In this document: positions 11,081 through 22,389 of the stretch, one piece after another | Numbering within the stretch: the first letter of the stretch is position 1 | Layout of the letters: each line of letters begins with the position of its first letter | Assembly: GCA_019454045.1 (NCBI GenBank) | Contig: SKCR01031863.1 | Coordinates: forward strand, 62,001 to 126,000 | Reading direction: 5' to 3' | Length of the DNA: 64,000 nucleotides | From: Zanthoxylum bungeanum | Lineage: Eukaryota > Streptophyta > Magnoliopsida > Sapindales > Rutaceae | Program-made: the position numbers and the translations under genes | The notes under the pieces: generated by a model | Seen by the model: only the letters and a program-made list of their open reading frames with translations | Databases searched by the model: none | Told to the model about the DNA's origin: nothing

Positions 11081-11764
11081 TGTACGGGCCAAATTTGGTC
11101 CAAGGGCAATTTCGACCTTTTGCTTCGGGCCCAATGCTAGACCCCATCATGGATCCAAGCCCAAGTTACCATCACAGATTCACACTAAAGGAACCTCCAA
11201 GACTTGATGTATATAAAAGCCCAGAGATCCGCAAACATAGGCCCGATAAAGTATCACACGCCTAAACCATAATCAAGGCTCATCCCACACTAGTCCACGT
11301 AACGCCCAGGCTCATAAACACCACCCAGCCGTTCCAGCCTACAACGGGCAAATGCAGTGAATATCCCTCATAAAGTCGTCTGTTGACCGTTACCAAGACT
11401 CAACAGACGAGTAATCAAGTGCACACCCTCAGATAGGTATATAAGAGAGAATTCTCCATAAGGGGTGGTGGGGGGGAGCTTCCTTACTCATAGCCTTATA
11501 ACATTCTCTCCAGAATTCATATAATCACCATCCTACCGCCCTCACGACATCACACGGGGATCAAGGTAATATCTGCCCTTGTTCCTTTTCCTACGATGTT
11601 AATAGCTCATTTATTCTACTGACTTGGGCGTCGGAGTGCCCCCGGCACCCACCACACCGGTGGGCAGTCTCTCCACGCTCACTCTACCTCTGTTTTACAG
11701 GATCACTAGTGCCCCTCTCGACGAAATCTCGATTGTGGACCTCATGTGAAAACCATCATCCACA
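11081..11764 (+). repeat. 5' LTR of element 2
   Basis: Starts TGTACGGGCC and ends CATCCACA. A TATA-like GTATATAAGAGAG lies near 11437. About 40 bp upstream of it is a perfect 11-bp inverted repeat, TCGTCTGTTGA and TCAACAGACGA, at 11376-11410. Confidence 0.93.
11376..11411 (+). promoter_or_regulatory. Inverted repeat upstream of the LTR TATA box
   Basis: TCGTCTGTTGA, 13 intervening bases, then TCAACAGACGA. The 3' LTR of the same element (16953-16988) has TCGTCCGTTGA and TCAACGGACGA, so the arms changed together between two copies that were identical at insertion. The position, just upstream of the TATA box, suggests a protein-binding site or an RNA/DNA hairpin; neither is shown. Confidence 0.6.
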
Positions 11765-13599
11765 ATTTGGCGCCCACCGTGGAGCCCTAGTGATTCATAA
11801 CATGCAAAGATCTCCCCATTGCAAAGATCTCTCCATCTATGATCCTTTCAAACACAACTACTCATGGCTTCAAGCAACAAGCAAATTCCAGATCACATGG
11901 CCACATAATTAACCACTCTACCAAAGCAATTACGATCATTGGAAGAAGAAAATATCACCATATGAGGCTCCGGTATTAATCCAGAAGCAATTGGAGCAGA
12001 CTTCTTCAACATCTCAAATGTGTGAGGTCAACCACCCCATGCTAAGGAAAAAGTTCAATTAAGTAAAAAGCTCACTACCCATAATGCAAATAAGCCACAC
12101 TACGTCACATGCAAAAGATGAATCTCCTCAAACATGCACACAACCCAATATAGCAGTCCATTCACCAAAGCTCCATTTGACACTACATGCACATGTGTCT
12201 AGCATTGGATCGATATTTCATTCGACATTGAGCTCAGAATGTTTGGCATAGGCAGATGCTCCATTAGACAAATCCTCAGCATGAGCTGAATGTACCACTC
12301 GACATGAAATGGAGAAAGGCTGACATCAATTCCATTCGACATTGCCCACGTACGCATACTTTAGTATATCATACATTCTTTAAGTAAAGGTGGGACTATG
12401 CATCAATAGAAGAGAAGATTGCAAAATGGTCCACTCCATCACGCTATGAGTCAAATCCGAGAGGCAAAAAAATAAAAAATAAAAAATGCACTCCTCTGGT
12501 CCTAGTACAAGCCGAGCAATAAAGTCATGTAGAATGACCACATCCATGCGCATGCTTCAAGAAAGCCACGTGACATGGCTAGCTTACACGCAATGAAGGC
12601 CCACGAATTAACAGCCCATCCGCATAACACATGCATACTTGAAAATGTCGTGTGACATGCTGCTTCACGCAAAGGAAGAAATCCCATATTGAGAAGCTTT
12701 CAATTTGGGCCCAACGTCCTTGGGGAAGAGGTTGAAGAATGTGAGCTCGAATATCAGTCAAGCAGCAAAGGATTGCGTCAAGAAATTTCAAGATTGAGTG
12801 AATATGATTAGGAGAAGCAGACTATGGGTAAGGAATTAGAAAAAAAGACAGGCTCACGCATAAATAAAAAATTGAAAGAAAAGAAGAAAGCTTTGCCGTG
12901 AAAGGAAATTTTCATTTAAAGAAGAAAATAAAATCCAGCCGCAATACTTGACTTTAAAAAAAAAGAAGGGAAAATTGAAAAAAAGGGAATTGATTGATTA
13001 AAAGCAAAAAAAAAAGGGAATTCAAATGGAGAAGTGGGCCCAAATACATAGGTTTTCCAATTTTCTTTTACTAAAAGCAAAAGCATTAAAGCCACACAAG
13101 CATTGAAAAAGAATAGTATATAAAATAGAATTGTTGACCGTAGAAAGCTATTGGACCATGAAAGAAGACTTTGAGAAGGAAGCAAATAGCTTGAAACGTG
13201 GGCCCCAAATGTTCGCATTAGGTTTGAAATTGTTATGGTAATTAAAAAGCCTGCAAAGTCACGTGAAGAAATAAAAAAATGGAAAGAGGAAATGAGAGAA
13301 AATACCAGCCCCTAGCTAGCTGTCCAAAAAAAAATAATTGATGACCCATGTGCCAAGCGCCAAAGTTGCACAAAGAACATGACAAACTGCCAAGCACACA
13401 CGCCAAGCAGACCCATACGCAGACTTGCCACGAGAGCACAAAGAAGCCACACCCTTCAGCCATGCAATGGTCTCATTCGACACAACACAAACGAAGGTTT
13501 AGCACGAGGCAGAGGTTCCATTCGACATGGATGAAGGCTTGTATTTGGTAGAGGTTTCATTCGACACGTCATGGATGAATTATTTTCTCCATATGACAA
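11765..13599 (+). other. Non-coding 5' interior of element 2
   Basis: No domain could be recognised on either strand. Strings such as CATTCGACA and CCATTCGACAT recur (about 12220, 12345, 13515, 13560) and continue into the hairpin array. The stretch 12840-13030 is purine-rich. The short open frames here are not supported. Confidence 0.5.
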
Positions 13600-16500
13600 G
13601 ACATGGATGTCACCTTCAGGTTAGTCATTATCTCCATACTACGTTGATTTAATACCGCCAACTCCAGACTACCTAGGGAATCTTTTATCATGCCTAGTAG
13701 AATGAAGAACTTTCTTGGACCTCCTTCAGATCCAATCAACCAACCATTATCAGGTTAGGTAGTATGAAAAATCAATAGAATCCCCATCAGGTTCAATCGA
13801 CCAACCTTCATCAGGTTAGGTAGAGTAAAAATATTTTGAACTCCATGAGGTCCATTCAACCTTAGACCCTCATTGATATCTAGAAATGTATTGTAGTATG
13901 AGGAATGAAACCCTCTTTGACCTTTCTTAGATCTAGTGGAGTCAGGAATGATGATTTCCTTGGACTTTCATCAAGTCCATTAATCAAATCCATTCGACAT
14001 TAGTCTTGTAGAGTAAAGATGACCTTGATAACTTTCATCAAAGTCCTTTCTATTGTAGTATCATAGACATTTTTTATAATTAGAAATGACCTTGATAGGC
14101 ATCCATCTCTTCCATACTACGTATGAAGATAATCATCTCCACATTACGTTTGGAGATTATCATCCACTCTATACTACATGGATGGATTTCCATAAACTTT
14201 AGAAAGTATTGGAAGAGCTTCATGAACCTTCATCAGGTTCATTCGACCGTAGTCTCCTGACCTTCATCAGGTCAGGTAGAGTGAAGATTCACATGGACCA
14301 TCATCAAGTTCATTCTACATGTACCTTCATCAAGTCCATACGACAAGTCCATTCGACCGTAGTCTCTTAAATCCTCATCAGGAGAATGAGTGATGACCTT
14401 CCTAGACCTTCATCAGGTCCATTTGATAGCCTATTTAATAGTAGTCTCATGGAACTTCATCAAGTCTAGTAGTATGAGAAGGAAAGACCTTCATCAGGTC
14501 TAATATAGTAAAGACCCTCATTGACCCATGTTAGATCTTGTAGAATGAGGAATGAAGACCCACATAGATCTTCATCATGTCTGGAGTGTGGACTCTCACG
14601 TACCTTTATTAGGTATTGTGGAGTATGTAGACTTTCTTGGACCTTCATCATGTCTGGAGTGTGGACTCCCACGTACCTTCATTAGGTATTGTGGAGTGTG
14701 TAGACTTTCTTGGACCTTCATCATGACTGGAGTGTAGACTCTCATGTACCTTCACCAGATATAGTGGAGTGTGTAGACTTACTTGGTCCTTTTTCGGGTC
14801 CTCTGGAGTGTAGACTCCCATGTATCTTCTGCAGGTATAATGGAGTGTGTAGACTCACATATACCTTCATCAGGTATGATGGAATGTGTAGGCTTTTCTT
14901 AGACCTTTCATCAGGTCGGGAAGAGTAGACTCTCATGTACCTTCATCAGGTACAGTAGAGTGAATAAACTTTCTTAGACCGTCATCCTGTCATGTGGAGT
15001 GTAGACTCTGATATACCTTCTTCAAATGTTGTAGAATGAAAACTTCTTAGACCCCCATCAGATCTGGTAATCTGTAGATTCCCTTGTACCTTCATTAATA
15101 TGTATGGTCGACTTGAAACATAAGACAAAGAAACATCATCCGAGTATGCTTCTTACATTGAAGAGCCATTGACTACTCACTCGACAAATCCTCCAGATGA
15201 CAGGTATCAATGTTCTCATTTCTTTACTTACCATGATAATGGTTTTGAAATTTGCAAGCAATGCCATATGATATAGTTGAAGACCTGGACTACTCCTTGT
15301 CCAGATGACATTGAAGACTCCACGTCGTATGAAGTGTACCATGAACCTTCATCAGGTTCAGTCGACTGGGAACAATCCTCATTGGCTCATGTGGAGTCAA
15401 ATGGAAGACCTGAACCTTCATTTGGTTCAGTGGACTGGGGACATCCCCGATGGCTCATGTAGAGTCAACATATGACCTTCATCTGGTCTAGAAAAATTTA
15501 AAAACTCCCATGGTCTTTAGACCCGTAGTATGAGGATTATCCTGACCTTCATCTGGTTCAGTCGATTGGGAACATGCCACATTGACTCAGATAGAGTCAA
15601 ATAGAAGACCTGGCCTTCATCTGGTCCAAACAACATTGAAAACTCTCCTGGTCTTTAGACCCACAGTATGGAGATTATCCTGACCTTCATCTGGATCAGT
15701 CGACTGGGAACATCCCCATGGCTCATGGCGAGTCAAGTTCAGCACATGACCTTCTTCAGGTCTAGAAAAATTTCAAGACTCCTCTGGTCCTAGACTAGTA
15801 GTATGGAGATTTTCCTGACCTTCATCTGGTTCTGTCAACCGGGGACATCCCCCATGGACTCATGTCGAGTCAAATGAAGACATAGACTTCCTACAGTCCA
15901 TACGGCATGTCGAGTGAAAGTAACTCCTGAACCTTCATCTGGTTCAGTCGATCGGGGACATCCCCCATGGACTCATGCCGAGTCAAATGAAGACATAGAC
16001 TTCCTATAGTCCATACGGCATGTCGAGTGAAAGTAACTCATGAACCTTCATCTGGTTCAGTCGACCAGGGACATCCCCCATGGACTCATGCCGAGTCAAA
16101 TGAAGACATAGACTTCCTACAGTCCATACGACATGTTGAGTGAAAGTAACTCATGAACCCTCATCTGGTTCAGTCAACCGGGGACATCCCTCATTGACTC
16201 ATGTCGAGTCAAATGAAGACAGACTTCCTACAGTCCATACGACAGTGTAGTGTAAAATATGCATTGAACCTTCAGCAAGTTCATTCGACTGTGGACATCC
16301 CCATGGACTCATATTGAGTCAAGTTGTAGACATTGGTTACTCATGTCGTTTGAATTATATCCAGAATCTTCATCTAGATCAGTCGGTCGGGGACATCCCC
16401 ATGGACTCATGTCGAGTCAAGTTGTAGATATGGAATACACATGTCGTATATCCTGAGCTTCATCTGGTCCAATCGATTGGGTACTTCCCTGATAACTCTT
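13600..16500 (+). repeat. Array of about 45 short hairpin modules (ACCTTCATCAGGT type)
   Basis: A five-base centre, TCATC or TCATT, flanked by complementary arms recurs every 35-110 bp. Perfect examples are TGAACCT/AGGTTCA near 14221 and 15338, CCTGACCT/AGGTCAGG near 14257, GGACTT/AAGTCC near 13963, AGACCT/AGGTCT near 14487, ATACCT/AGGTAT near 14862, TGTACCT/AGGTACA near 14935, and CTGAACC/GGTTCAG near 15404 and 15929. The arm sequence varies but both sides vary together. Between about 15550 and 16400 the modules are embedded in a longer repeat with CAGTCGA, GGGGACATCCCC and CGAGTCAA strings, which also contains GGGGA...TCCCC. Confidence 0.85.
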
Positions 16501-16657
16501 GTAGAGTCAAGTTCATAACTTGACAATCGTTTGATCCAATAAATAGTCAGCATCAACACTCGAGTGCACCTACACACTATGGCCTCGTCCCAGGCGACAT
16601 ACGCGTCAAGTACTCTCCAAGCCAATGACTCATTGACTTAGAAAGTATGAGACAAAC

Positions 16658-17341
16658 TGTACGGGCCAAATTTGGTCCAAGGGCAATTTCGACCTTTTGC
16701 TTCGGGCCCAATGCTAGACCCCATCATGGATCTAAGCCCAAGTTACCATCACAGATTCACACTAAAGGAACCTTCAAGACTTGATGTATATAAAAGCCCA
16801 GAGATCCGCAAACATAGGCCCGATAAAGTATCACACGCCTAAACCATAATCAAGGCTCATCCCACGCTAGTCCACGTAACGCCCAGGCTCATAAACACCA
16901 CACAGCCGTTCCAGCCTACAACGGGCAAATGCAGTGAATATCCCTCATAAAGTCGTCCGTTGATCGTTACCAAGACTCAACGGACGAGTAATCAAGTGCA
17001 CACCCTCAGATAGGTATATAAGAGAGAATGCTCCATAAGGGGTGGTGGGGGGGAGCTTCCTTACTCATAGCCTTATAACATTCTCTCCAGAATTCATATA
17101 ATCACCATCCTACCGCCCTCACGGCATCACACGGGGATCAAGGTAATATCTGCCTCTGTTCCTCTTCCTACGATGTTAATAGCTCATTTATTCTACTGAC
17201 TTGGGCGTCGAAGTGCCCCCGGCACCCACCACACCGGTGGGCAGTCTCTCCACGCTCACTCTACCTCTGTTTTACAGGATCGCTAGTGCCCATCTCGACG
17301 AAATCTCGATTGTGGACCTCAGGTGAAAACCAGCATCCACA
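16658..17341 (+). repeat. 3' LTR of element 2
   Basis: 684 bp, the same length as the 5' LTR and differing at few positions. It ends CATCCACA and is followed by the duplication GATAT. Confidence 0.93.
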
Positions 17342-17561
17342 GATATTAACAAGGGGAACTCGATTAGGCATGACAAACAATGGGAACTCGACGTCCCACT
17401 AGAAAAATATCCAACAATATTTCCGTTTTCAGCATAGGGGAGTGTGAAATTCGAGTAAAATTAGTGGGAGCAACATTATTTAAAAGACCTTAAATTTTGT
17501 TTAAATACTTATTACAAAATTATTAACAAACTTGTGTTTTCAACAGAGTACATGATACAAA

Positions 17562-17715
17562 ATGAATCCACTAGCATCAATACTTGACAAAGATAAACTC
17601 ACTGGCCCCAATTTCCTAGATTGGCATCGTAAGCTCAAGATTGTCTTGGATTACGAATGTCTTTATTATGTTCTCGATATGAAAGATCTTGATCCTATTG
17701 ATGATGATATTTAAA
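17562..17715 (+). pseudogene. Start of copia gag, truncated
   Basis: ATG at 17562 opens about 50 codons including MNPLASILDKDKLTGPNFLD and WHRKLKIVLDYE, the usual start of a plant copia gag. A stop follows (GATATTTAAAAGG), and the sequence then joins LTR sequence at about 17731. This is the only coding sequence left in the 7885-18005 element. Confidence 0.75.
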
Positions 17716-17730
17716 AGGAAAAAATCTTAC

Positions 17731-18005
17731 GCTTGGTGCACTACTACAAAGGAAAAATTAAGGAGGATATTCAAAAGACTCGATAAAGATAATAAGCACA
17801 TCAATATATATTTTATTATTAGTAAATTTTATTTATATTGATAAATAAAAATATTTATTGCATGCATGTTACATTAATATAGATTCATTAAATAATATAT
17901 TGTTTACATTAACAACGACATAACCACAATTCTTAAAATGATTTTGAAAGAAAATTTTAAATTTCAATCATATGGATGCTTCCGCGCTAACCGAAAAACC
18001 TTACA
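17731..18005 (+). repeat. 3' LTR fragment of the first copia element
   Basis: Matches the last 270 bp of 7885-9765, starting at GCTTGGTGCACTACTACAAA and ending CCTTACA. The join follows a deletion that removed gag-pol and the first 1.6 kb of the 3' LTR. Confidence 0.85.
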
Positions 18006-18062
18006 TCATTGCAGTCATAACTCTCATCAACCACCTTCAATCTGGCCAATCAGATCTACTTC

Positions 18063-19047
18063 TGTAAGATATTGTTAGAATCATAATCATAATAATCCAA
18101 ATATATGATTAAGATTTTACATATCTCTAAAATATTGTTACATAATCATTGAGATATGATTATATAATCTTAATGATTGTTAGTATATTTAGTTTCTATA
18201 TTTAACTTAATGTAATGCCTATATAAAAATATATTTCTTGTAATTCCAAGTATATAGATATATAAATCGTATTATTTCTTTACATGATATCATCGCCGAT
18301 ATTTCTCTGGGTTCTGGTTTCTCTTTTTTTAGTCATTGTTCAAGCCGGCACGTGGGGAACAAGCGCCATTATATGCGTGTGAGCCTCACGTGCTGTATCC
18401 TCTTCGACAGTCTTGACAATACTAATGGCGACGAAATGCTCAGATCTTATCAGTTATTTGTCCTTTATTCGCATCAAGTTTCACATTTGATCTTTTTTTC
18501 GAGGTTTTGTCCATAAGTGATTTGACAAGCTTTCTTTAGATGTTTTGAGTTGTTTAAGAATAGTTTAAACTTTTCCCGCTGTACATTTTCCAGCGATGTT
18601 AAACCATCCAAACCTCCGCATATGTTCTCGTTGTGCATTCTCCAACGACATTAAAACATTCAAGTCATCATATATGTTCATGTTGTGCATTCTCCAGCAG
18701 TGTTTAAATACCTTAATCTTTGTGTGGTTCTTGTGCTGATTTCATTTGTAACAAGCTTGATGCATATGATACGTATGCTCCTGCTTGAGGGGAATGTTAT
18801 AATCCGTAAGATATTGTAAGAATTCGTAAAATATTGTTAGAATTATAATCATCTTCATCCAAAGATATGATTATGATTCTACATATATATAAGATATTGT
18901 TACATAATCATTGAGATATGATTATGTAATCTTAATGATTATTAGTATATTTAGTTTCTATATTTAACTTAATGTAATGCCTATATAAAAACATATCTCT
19001 TGTAATTCTAAGTATCCAAATATATAAAATCGTATTATTTCTTTACA
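18063..19047 (+). mobile_element. TRIM-like small LTR element
   Basis: Two direct repeats of about 220-250 bp (18063-18284 and 18795-19047) share TTGTTACATAATCATTGAGA and end TTATTTCTTTACA. The interior is only 510 bp and non-coding. After the first repeat, TGATATCATCGCC resembles an initiator-tRNA-Met primer-binding site; before the second, CTTGAGGGGAA resembles a polypurine tract. The 5' ends of the two LTRs differ, and I found no matching 5-bp duplication, so one end may be rearranged. The size fits the TRIM class. Confidence 0.7.
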
Positions 19048-19824
19048 CATCCGCTACTGCACCGGCTTATGGCGGCTCTGCTTTGCCACTGCACTGGCCA
19101 TGACGGTTGGCAGGCCTACTACCATTGTGAACCGCTACTTTATTTCCATCATCATTAGACTTCTAGAATCACCTCTCTGTTTAGGACATACGTCACATGA
19201 CCCCAATACTGGTCGGCCTGTGATCTCATCTTCGTTCCCCGGGTCGGCATACCGAGGCATATGATACTTATCAAAGTCTTGCCCAACTCTTCAATTAGGT
19301 CGGGCTTACACATAAAGACCTCATCGGGTCGGGTTCTATAGATTCTCAAACAACCCTAAATCTCTCTCTTTATGTGGTCAAGTCGGTTCCACTAACTTCA
19401 TCTCCAATATATTCTGCCATCGGGAGAACTTCTTTGTACCATGAGGTCATGTTGAGCGAGTCTTTGTTGTTTGGAGTTAACGTTGACTTGGGCTTCAGAT
19501 GGAAACTAAATCATGAGGCCTTGGTAGCATCGTCGACTCAAAACTTGGGCTAGGAGGAAGCTAAATCTTAGTGCGCGAGCTAATCGTTTCGAGATCTGGG
19601 CATACGTGATTCCTAGGTATTAGTCCCTTAATTTGTCGTATGAGACAAATATACTTGAATAACTTTATTATATTACAGGAATTGTCCCCAAGTCTTGAGT
19701 CTGAAAACAACAAAAATTTTAAAAAATTCTAAGTGAAATTCCATAAGTAGTAGTCTCAAGACTTCCACAAGCTTTGAAAAATTCTAAGCAAAATTCCACA
19801 GGTAGCAGTCTCACTGTCCCATAG
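19048..19824. other. Non-coding 3' part of the gypsy remnant
   Basis: No gene was seen. GTCGGG-rich text (about 19210-19330) resembles LTR sequence of the element 1 superfamily. It includes GACCTCATCGGGTC near 19318, close to the hairpin module of element 2. Confidence 0.4.
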
Positions 19825-20022
19825 TCAGAGAGTAATCACTTGTAGAGTGGCTAGTCTGTTAGGTCTAGTTTGAGATGCACCACGTTTCAACTGTTTTGGA
19901 TGGGCTTTCCAGACTATTCTCAACTTGTATGCTCCTTGCCCAACGACTTTTGCAATGACGTATAGGCCTTCCCACATTCCTATCTTCAATCTCATTGACC
20001 CTAGGCATTGTACCATAACCAA
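19825..20022 (-). pseudogene. Ty3/gypsy integrase C-terminus remnant
   Basis: The minus-strand frame reads GMWEGLYVIAKVVGQGAYKL followed by RIVW. This is the degraded form of the K-x-G-x-x-W-E-G-P-Y-x-V and G-A-Y-x-L segment at the end of plant Ty3/gypsy polyproteins. Only about 60 residues survive and nothing upstream is recognisable. It anchors the orientation of the 7434-20022 remnant. Confidence 0.65.
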
Positions 20023-20427
20023 GAGGTCATACCAGAGTTGCCTTCAGGATCAGCAAATCAAGTCAAATGTCATGGTTTGTCCAGTCGTCGACAAAGAATC
20101 ATTGGCAACTTTCAGCACTATCTATCATCTCTCATTCTCCCTCTTCCTTATTTAGAGGCCATATTCGCACTACCACTCAATTCAAAACACTCAACAAAAT
20201 TCATAAACTCAGAATCTATTATGAAACTCTAAAAAAAAAAGAATCTACTATTAAAAACAACTAACAGCAATGACAATGTTTTTCATCAGTTTATGAAGAA
20301 AATAGATTTAGTACATCAGTTTTTGTGTCAGATACATAAAAATTTAAGATTTGAAGATAGATGCAACATACAGTTAAGTATAGAAACAGGAAAAAATAAA
20401 TCTTTACTTCAGTTGCAATGTACAAAC

Positions 20428-20556
20428 CTTTTCTTCATGGTTCAATATCATTCTCTGTGTCATTAACCTTAGAGCTTTTGTTTTAGATTCTGCTCTTGTG
20501 TAATTGTTCCACAACTGTGGCAGCCTCATCTTCATGGACGGATTATCTAATTGAAC
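20428..20556 (-). CDS. Exon of an unrecognised minus-strand gene (43 codons)
   Basis: Bounded by an AG acceptor (TATATGCAG before GTTCAATTAG) and a GT donor (GAAAAG then GTTTGTAC). It is exactly 129 nt and open in phase 0: VQLDNPSMKMRLPQLWNN then a basic stretch, YTRAESKTKALRLMTQRM. I do not recognise the protein. A diverged duplicate lies at about 22290-22410. The next candidate exon, in the same phase, is 22528-22593. It may belong to a live gene spanning 20-31 kb or to a decayed one. Confidence 0.45.
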
Positions 20557-22389
20557 CTGCATATAACACCTAAAACATCAACTTCATGAACTTAACATGT
20601 TAATAAAAAACATTGCCGACAAAAATCACATGCAAAACATAAGGTACATTAAAGAGAGTGCTACCTGATTAGCCCACACTGATCAATAACAGTAAAAGCT
20701 AGCACCGCTTTTGTGGGCCGGCAAAAGCATAATACTTATTTAAGTTTGGCTCTAATGATAGCATCACCATCAACCAGAAAAGCAGATGAATCACTCAAAA
20801 CGAAATCAAATTGAAAATACATACCCAACTCCTTAAACAATTTCTGATCATAGTATCTAATAATCAATTGGAGTCAGTAAAAAAAGCAACACCTAAACTC
20901 ATCAACATAGTTAGCACTGAAACTGTCAAACATCGAAAAACCACAATAAAAAATAGTAAAAGACACATATAAGATGAATATGATACCTGAGATGCTTTCG
21001 GAACCACAAATAATATTGCAACAAAATTTTCTTCACAATAATATAGCACTAAATTCATTCTCAATTATTTAGCCAAGAATTATACAAATGAATAAAATGA
21101 GAGAACACATCTGCGTGGATTTTGTGAGATTGCAAAATGATGTAAAGTCAGAAACAATGAGAATCCCAACCTTCCACGAAAACTTGAAACATTTCCACAT
21201 CACTGCGACAAAATTTTTTAAAATTAAAGACCAAAATATGAGCTATATTTTATAATATTCCGATAAAAACCCCATGCTGGAAGAGATAGACCTGATAATC
21301 CTAAAGAACTTAGAAAAGTTAGTTCTCTCAAACCCATTTTGACTGAAAGCATAGTCTATTTGTCCCTGTCCAGTTAGAACACTCAAATCCCAAATATATT
21401 TGCTCCAATCTGGGTCATCAGCAGCAACTGATCCATCTTACAAAATCATAGAATTTCTAAATACAAATCATGAAAACTTTAATAAACATAAAATAACAGC
21501 AAATTCAGTAGGTAATTTAGTCTCTTTCCCATAACTACTTGGCCTTTTGTCCAGCAGAAATGAAAAATTCAAAAGGTAGAGGAGCATAAGGTGACCGGTG
21601 TTCATGCTTTGACACTGTTATGTATGCATAAATGCCTATAAAAAGCCCAAAACAACCACGAAAAAAAAAAGCATATTAGATGTTTCTAACCTAAAAAAAA
21701 ATATAATGTAACAAAATTTTTCAGAAACAAAATGTTCAAAGAACTTTAATTAATCTGCCAAGCAAAAATAATTTTGAAATTGTTTTCTTGAATAAAAGAT
21801 CAAAAAAAAAGGAAAGAAATCAAAGGTGTAAGAAAGTGGAAAGCAGTAAAAAGATTGGAAATGTGGAAAACAAAACATATAAAAACTGTTTTTTTTTTCC
21901 GAAATATTTAAAGATCACAAAAGCCAGTTCATAATAATTTATCTACTGTTCATGAAAAGACTAGAAATCCAATATATTTCACCCACAGTAATACTAGAGG
22001 ATCAGAGGTCCATTTGTTTCATGAATGTCAACAAAAATTTCAACCACACACATGAAGGGGGAATTTTATATTCAGGCTGTGGTATTCTATATATGGCAAT
22101 ACTCAAGTAAAATGAAAAGAAATAAAAAGAAAACTCACTTCATCTTCTGCAAAGATGATTATTGCAAATTTACCACCAAGTTGTACAGCTAAACACCAGT
22201 AGTGAGCAAGCCAACAACTCTTAATGACAACATTCTCCTAGAAGATAGATGCAACATACAATTAGCATGGAAACAGCTAGAAATAAATCTCACTCCAATC
22301 GCAATGGACAAATGATTATTTCCTGGGTCAATGTCATTCTCTGTGTCATTGAACTTAGAGCTTTTGTTTCGGATTATGCCTCTCGTAAT

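Larger units (their letters stand above)
11081..17341 (+). mobile_element. Element 2: non-autonomous LTR retrotransposon nested in the copia leader
   Basis: LTRs of 684 bp each (11081-11764 and 16658-17341) flank 4.9 kb with no recognisable protein. The duplication GATAT is present on both sides (11076-11080 and 17342-17346). Just after the 5' LTR, TTTGGCGCCCACCGTGG is a primer-binding-site-like sequence typical of plant Ty3/gypsy elements. The interior from about 13600 to 16500 is an array of short hairpin modules built on ACCTTCATCAGGT. A large interior with no coding capacity fits the LARD class. The insertion is younger than the copia element it interrupts. Confidence 0.93.
7885..18005 (+). 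mobile_element. Copia-type LTR retrotransposon, 3' truncated by internal deletion and split by a nested element
   Basis: The outer ends are TGTTAGAGTG at 7885 and CCTTACA at 18005, flanked by the duplication TCATT (7880-7884 and 18006-18010). The 5' LTR is complete (7885-9765). After it, GTGGTATCAATAGC at 9766 is a primer-binding site of the initiator-tRNA-Met type usual in copia elements. The interior keeps a long leader with repeated hairpin modules and the first 50 or so codons of gag. It then joins directly to the last 270 bp of the 3' LTR, so most of gag, all of pol and most of the 3' LTR are deleted. The element at 11081-17341 is inserted in the leader. Confidence 0.88.
7434..20022 (-). 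mobile_element. Remnant 3' end of a minus-strand Ty3/gypsy element, heavily interrupted
   Basis: Read on the minus strand, a decayed integrase C-terminus (20022 to 19825) is followed by non-coding DNA and then by LTR-like sequence ending AGCCGTCAACA at 7434. This LTR end, and the block CCGCCGAACCACGTAAATC (complement of about 7570-7590), match the 3' part of the element 1 LTR, so it belongs to a related family. It is split by the copia element at 7885-18005 and by a TRIM-like element at 18063-19047. The LTR 5' boundary may lie near 19675, after GACTTGGGGACAATTCC on the minus strand, but that is a guess. No 5' half is present in the window. Confidence 0.6.

Noticed and set aside
12502..13551. 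Several 60-100 codon frames in element 2
   Set aside because: Low-complexity or shifting frames within a non-coding retroelement interior; none has a domain.
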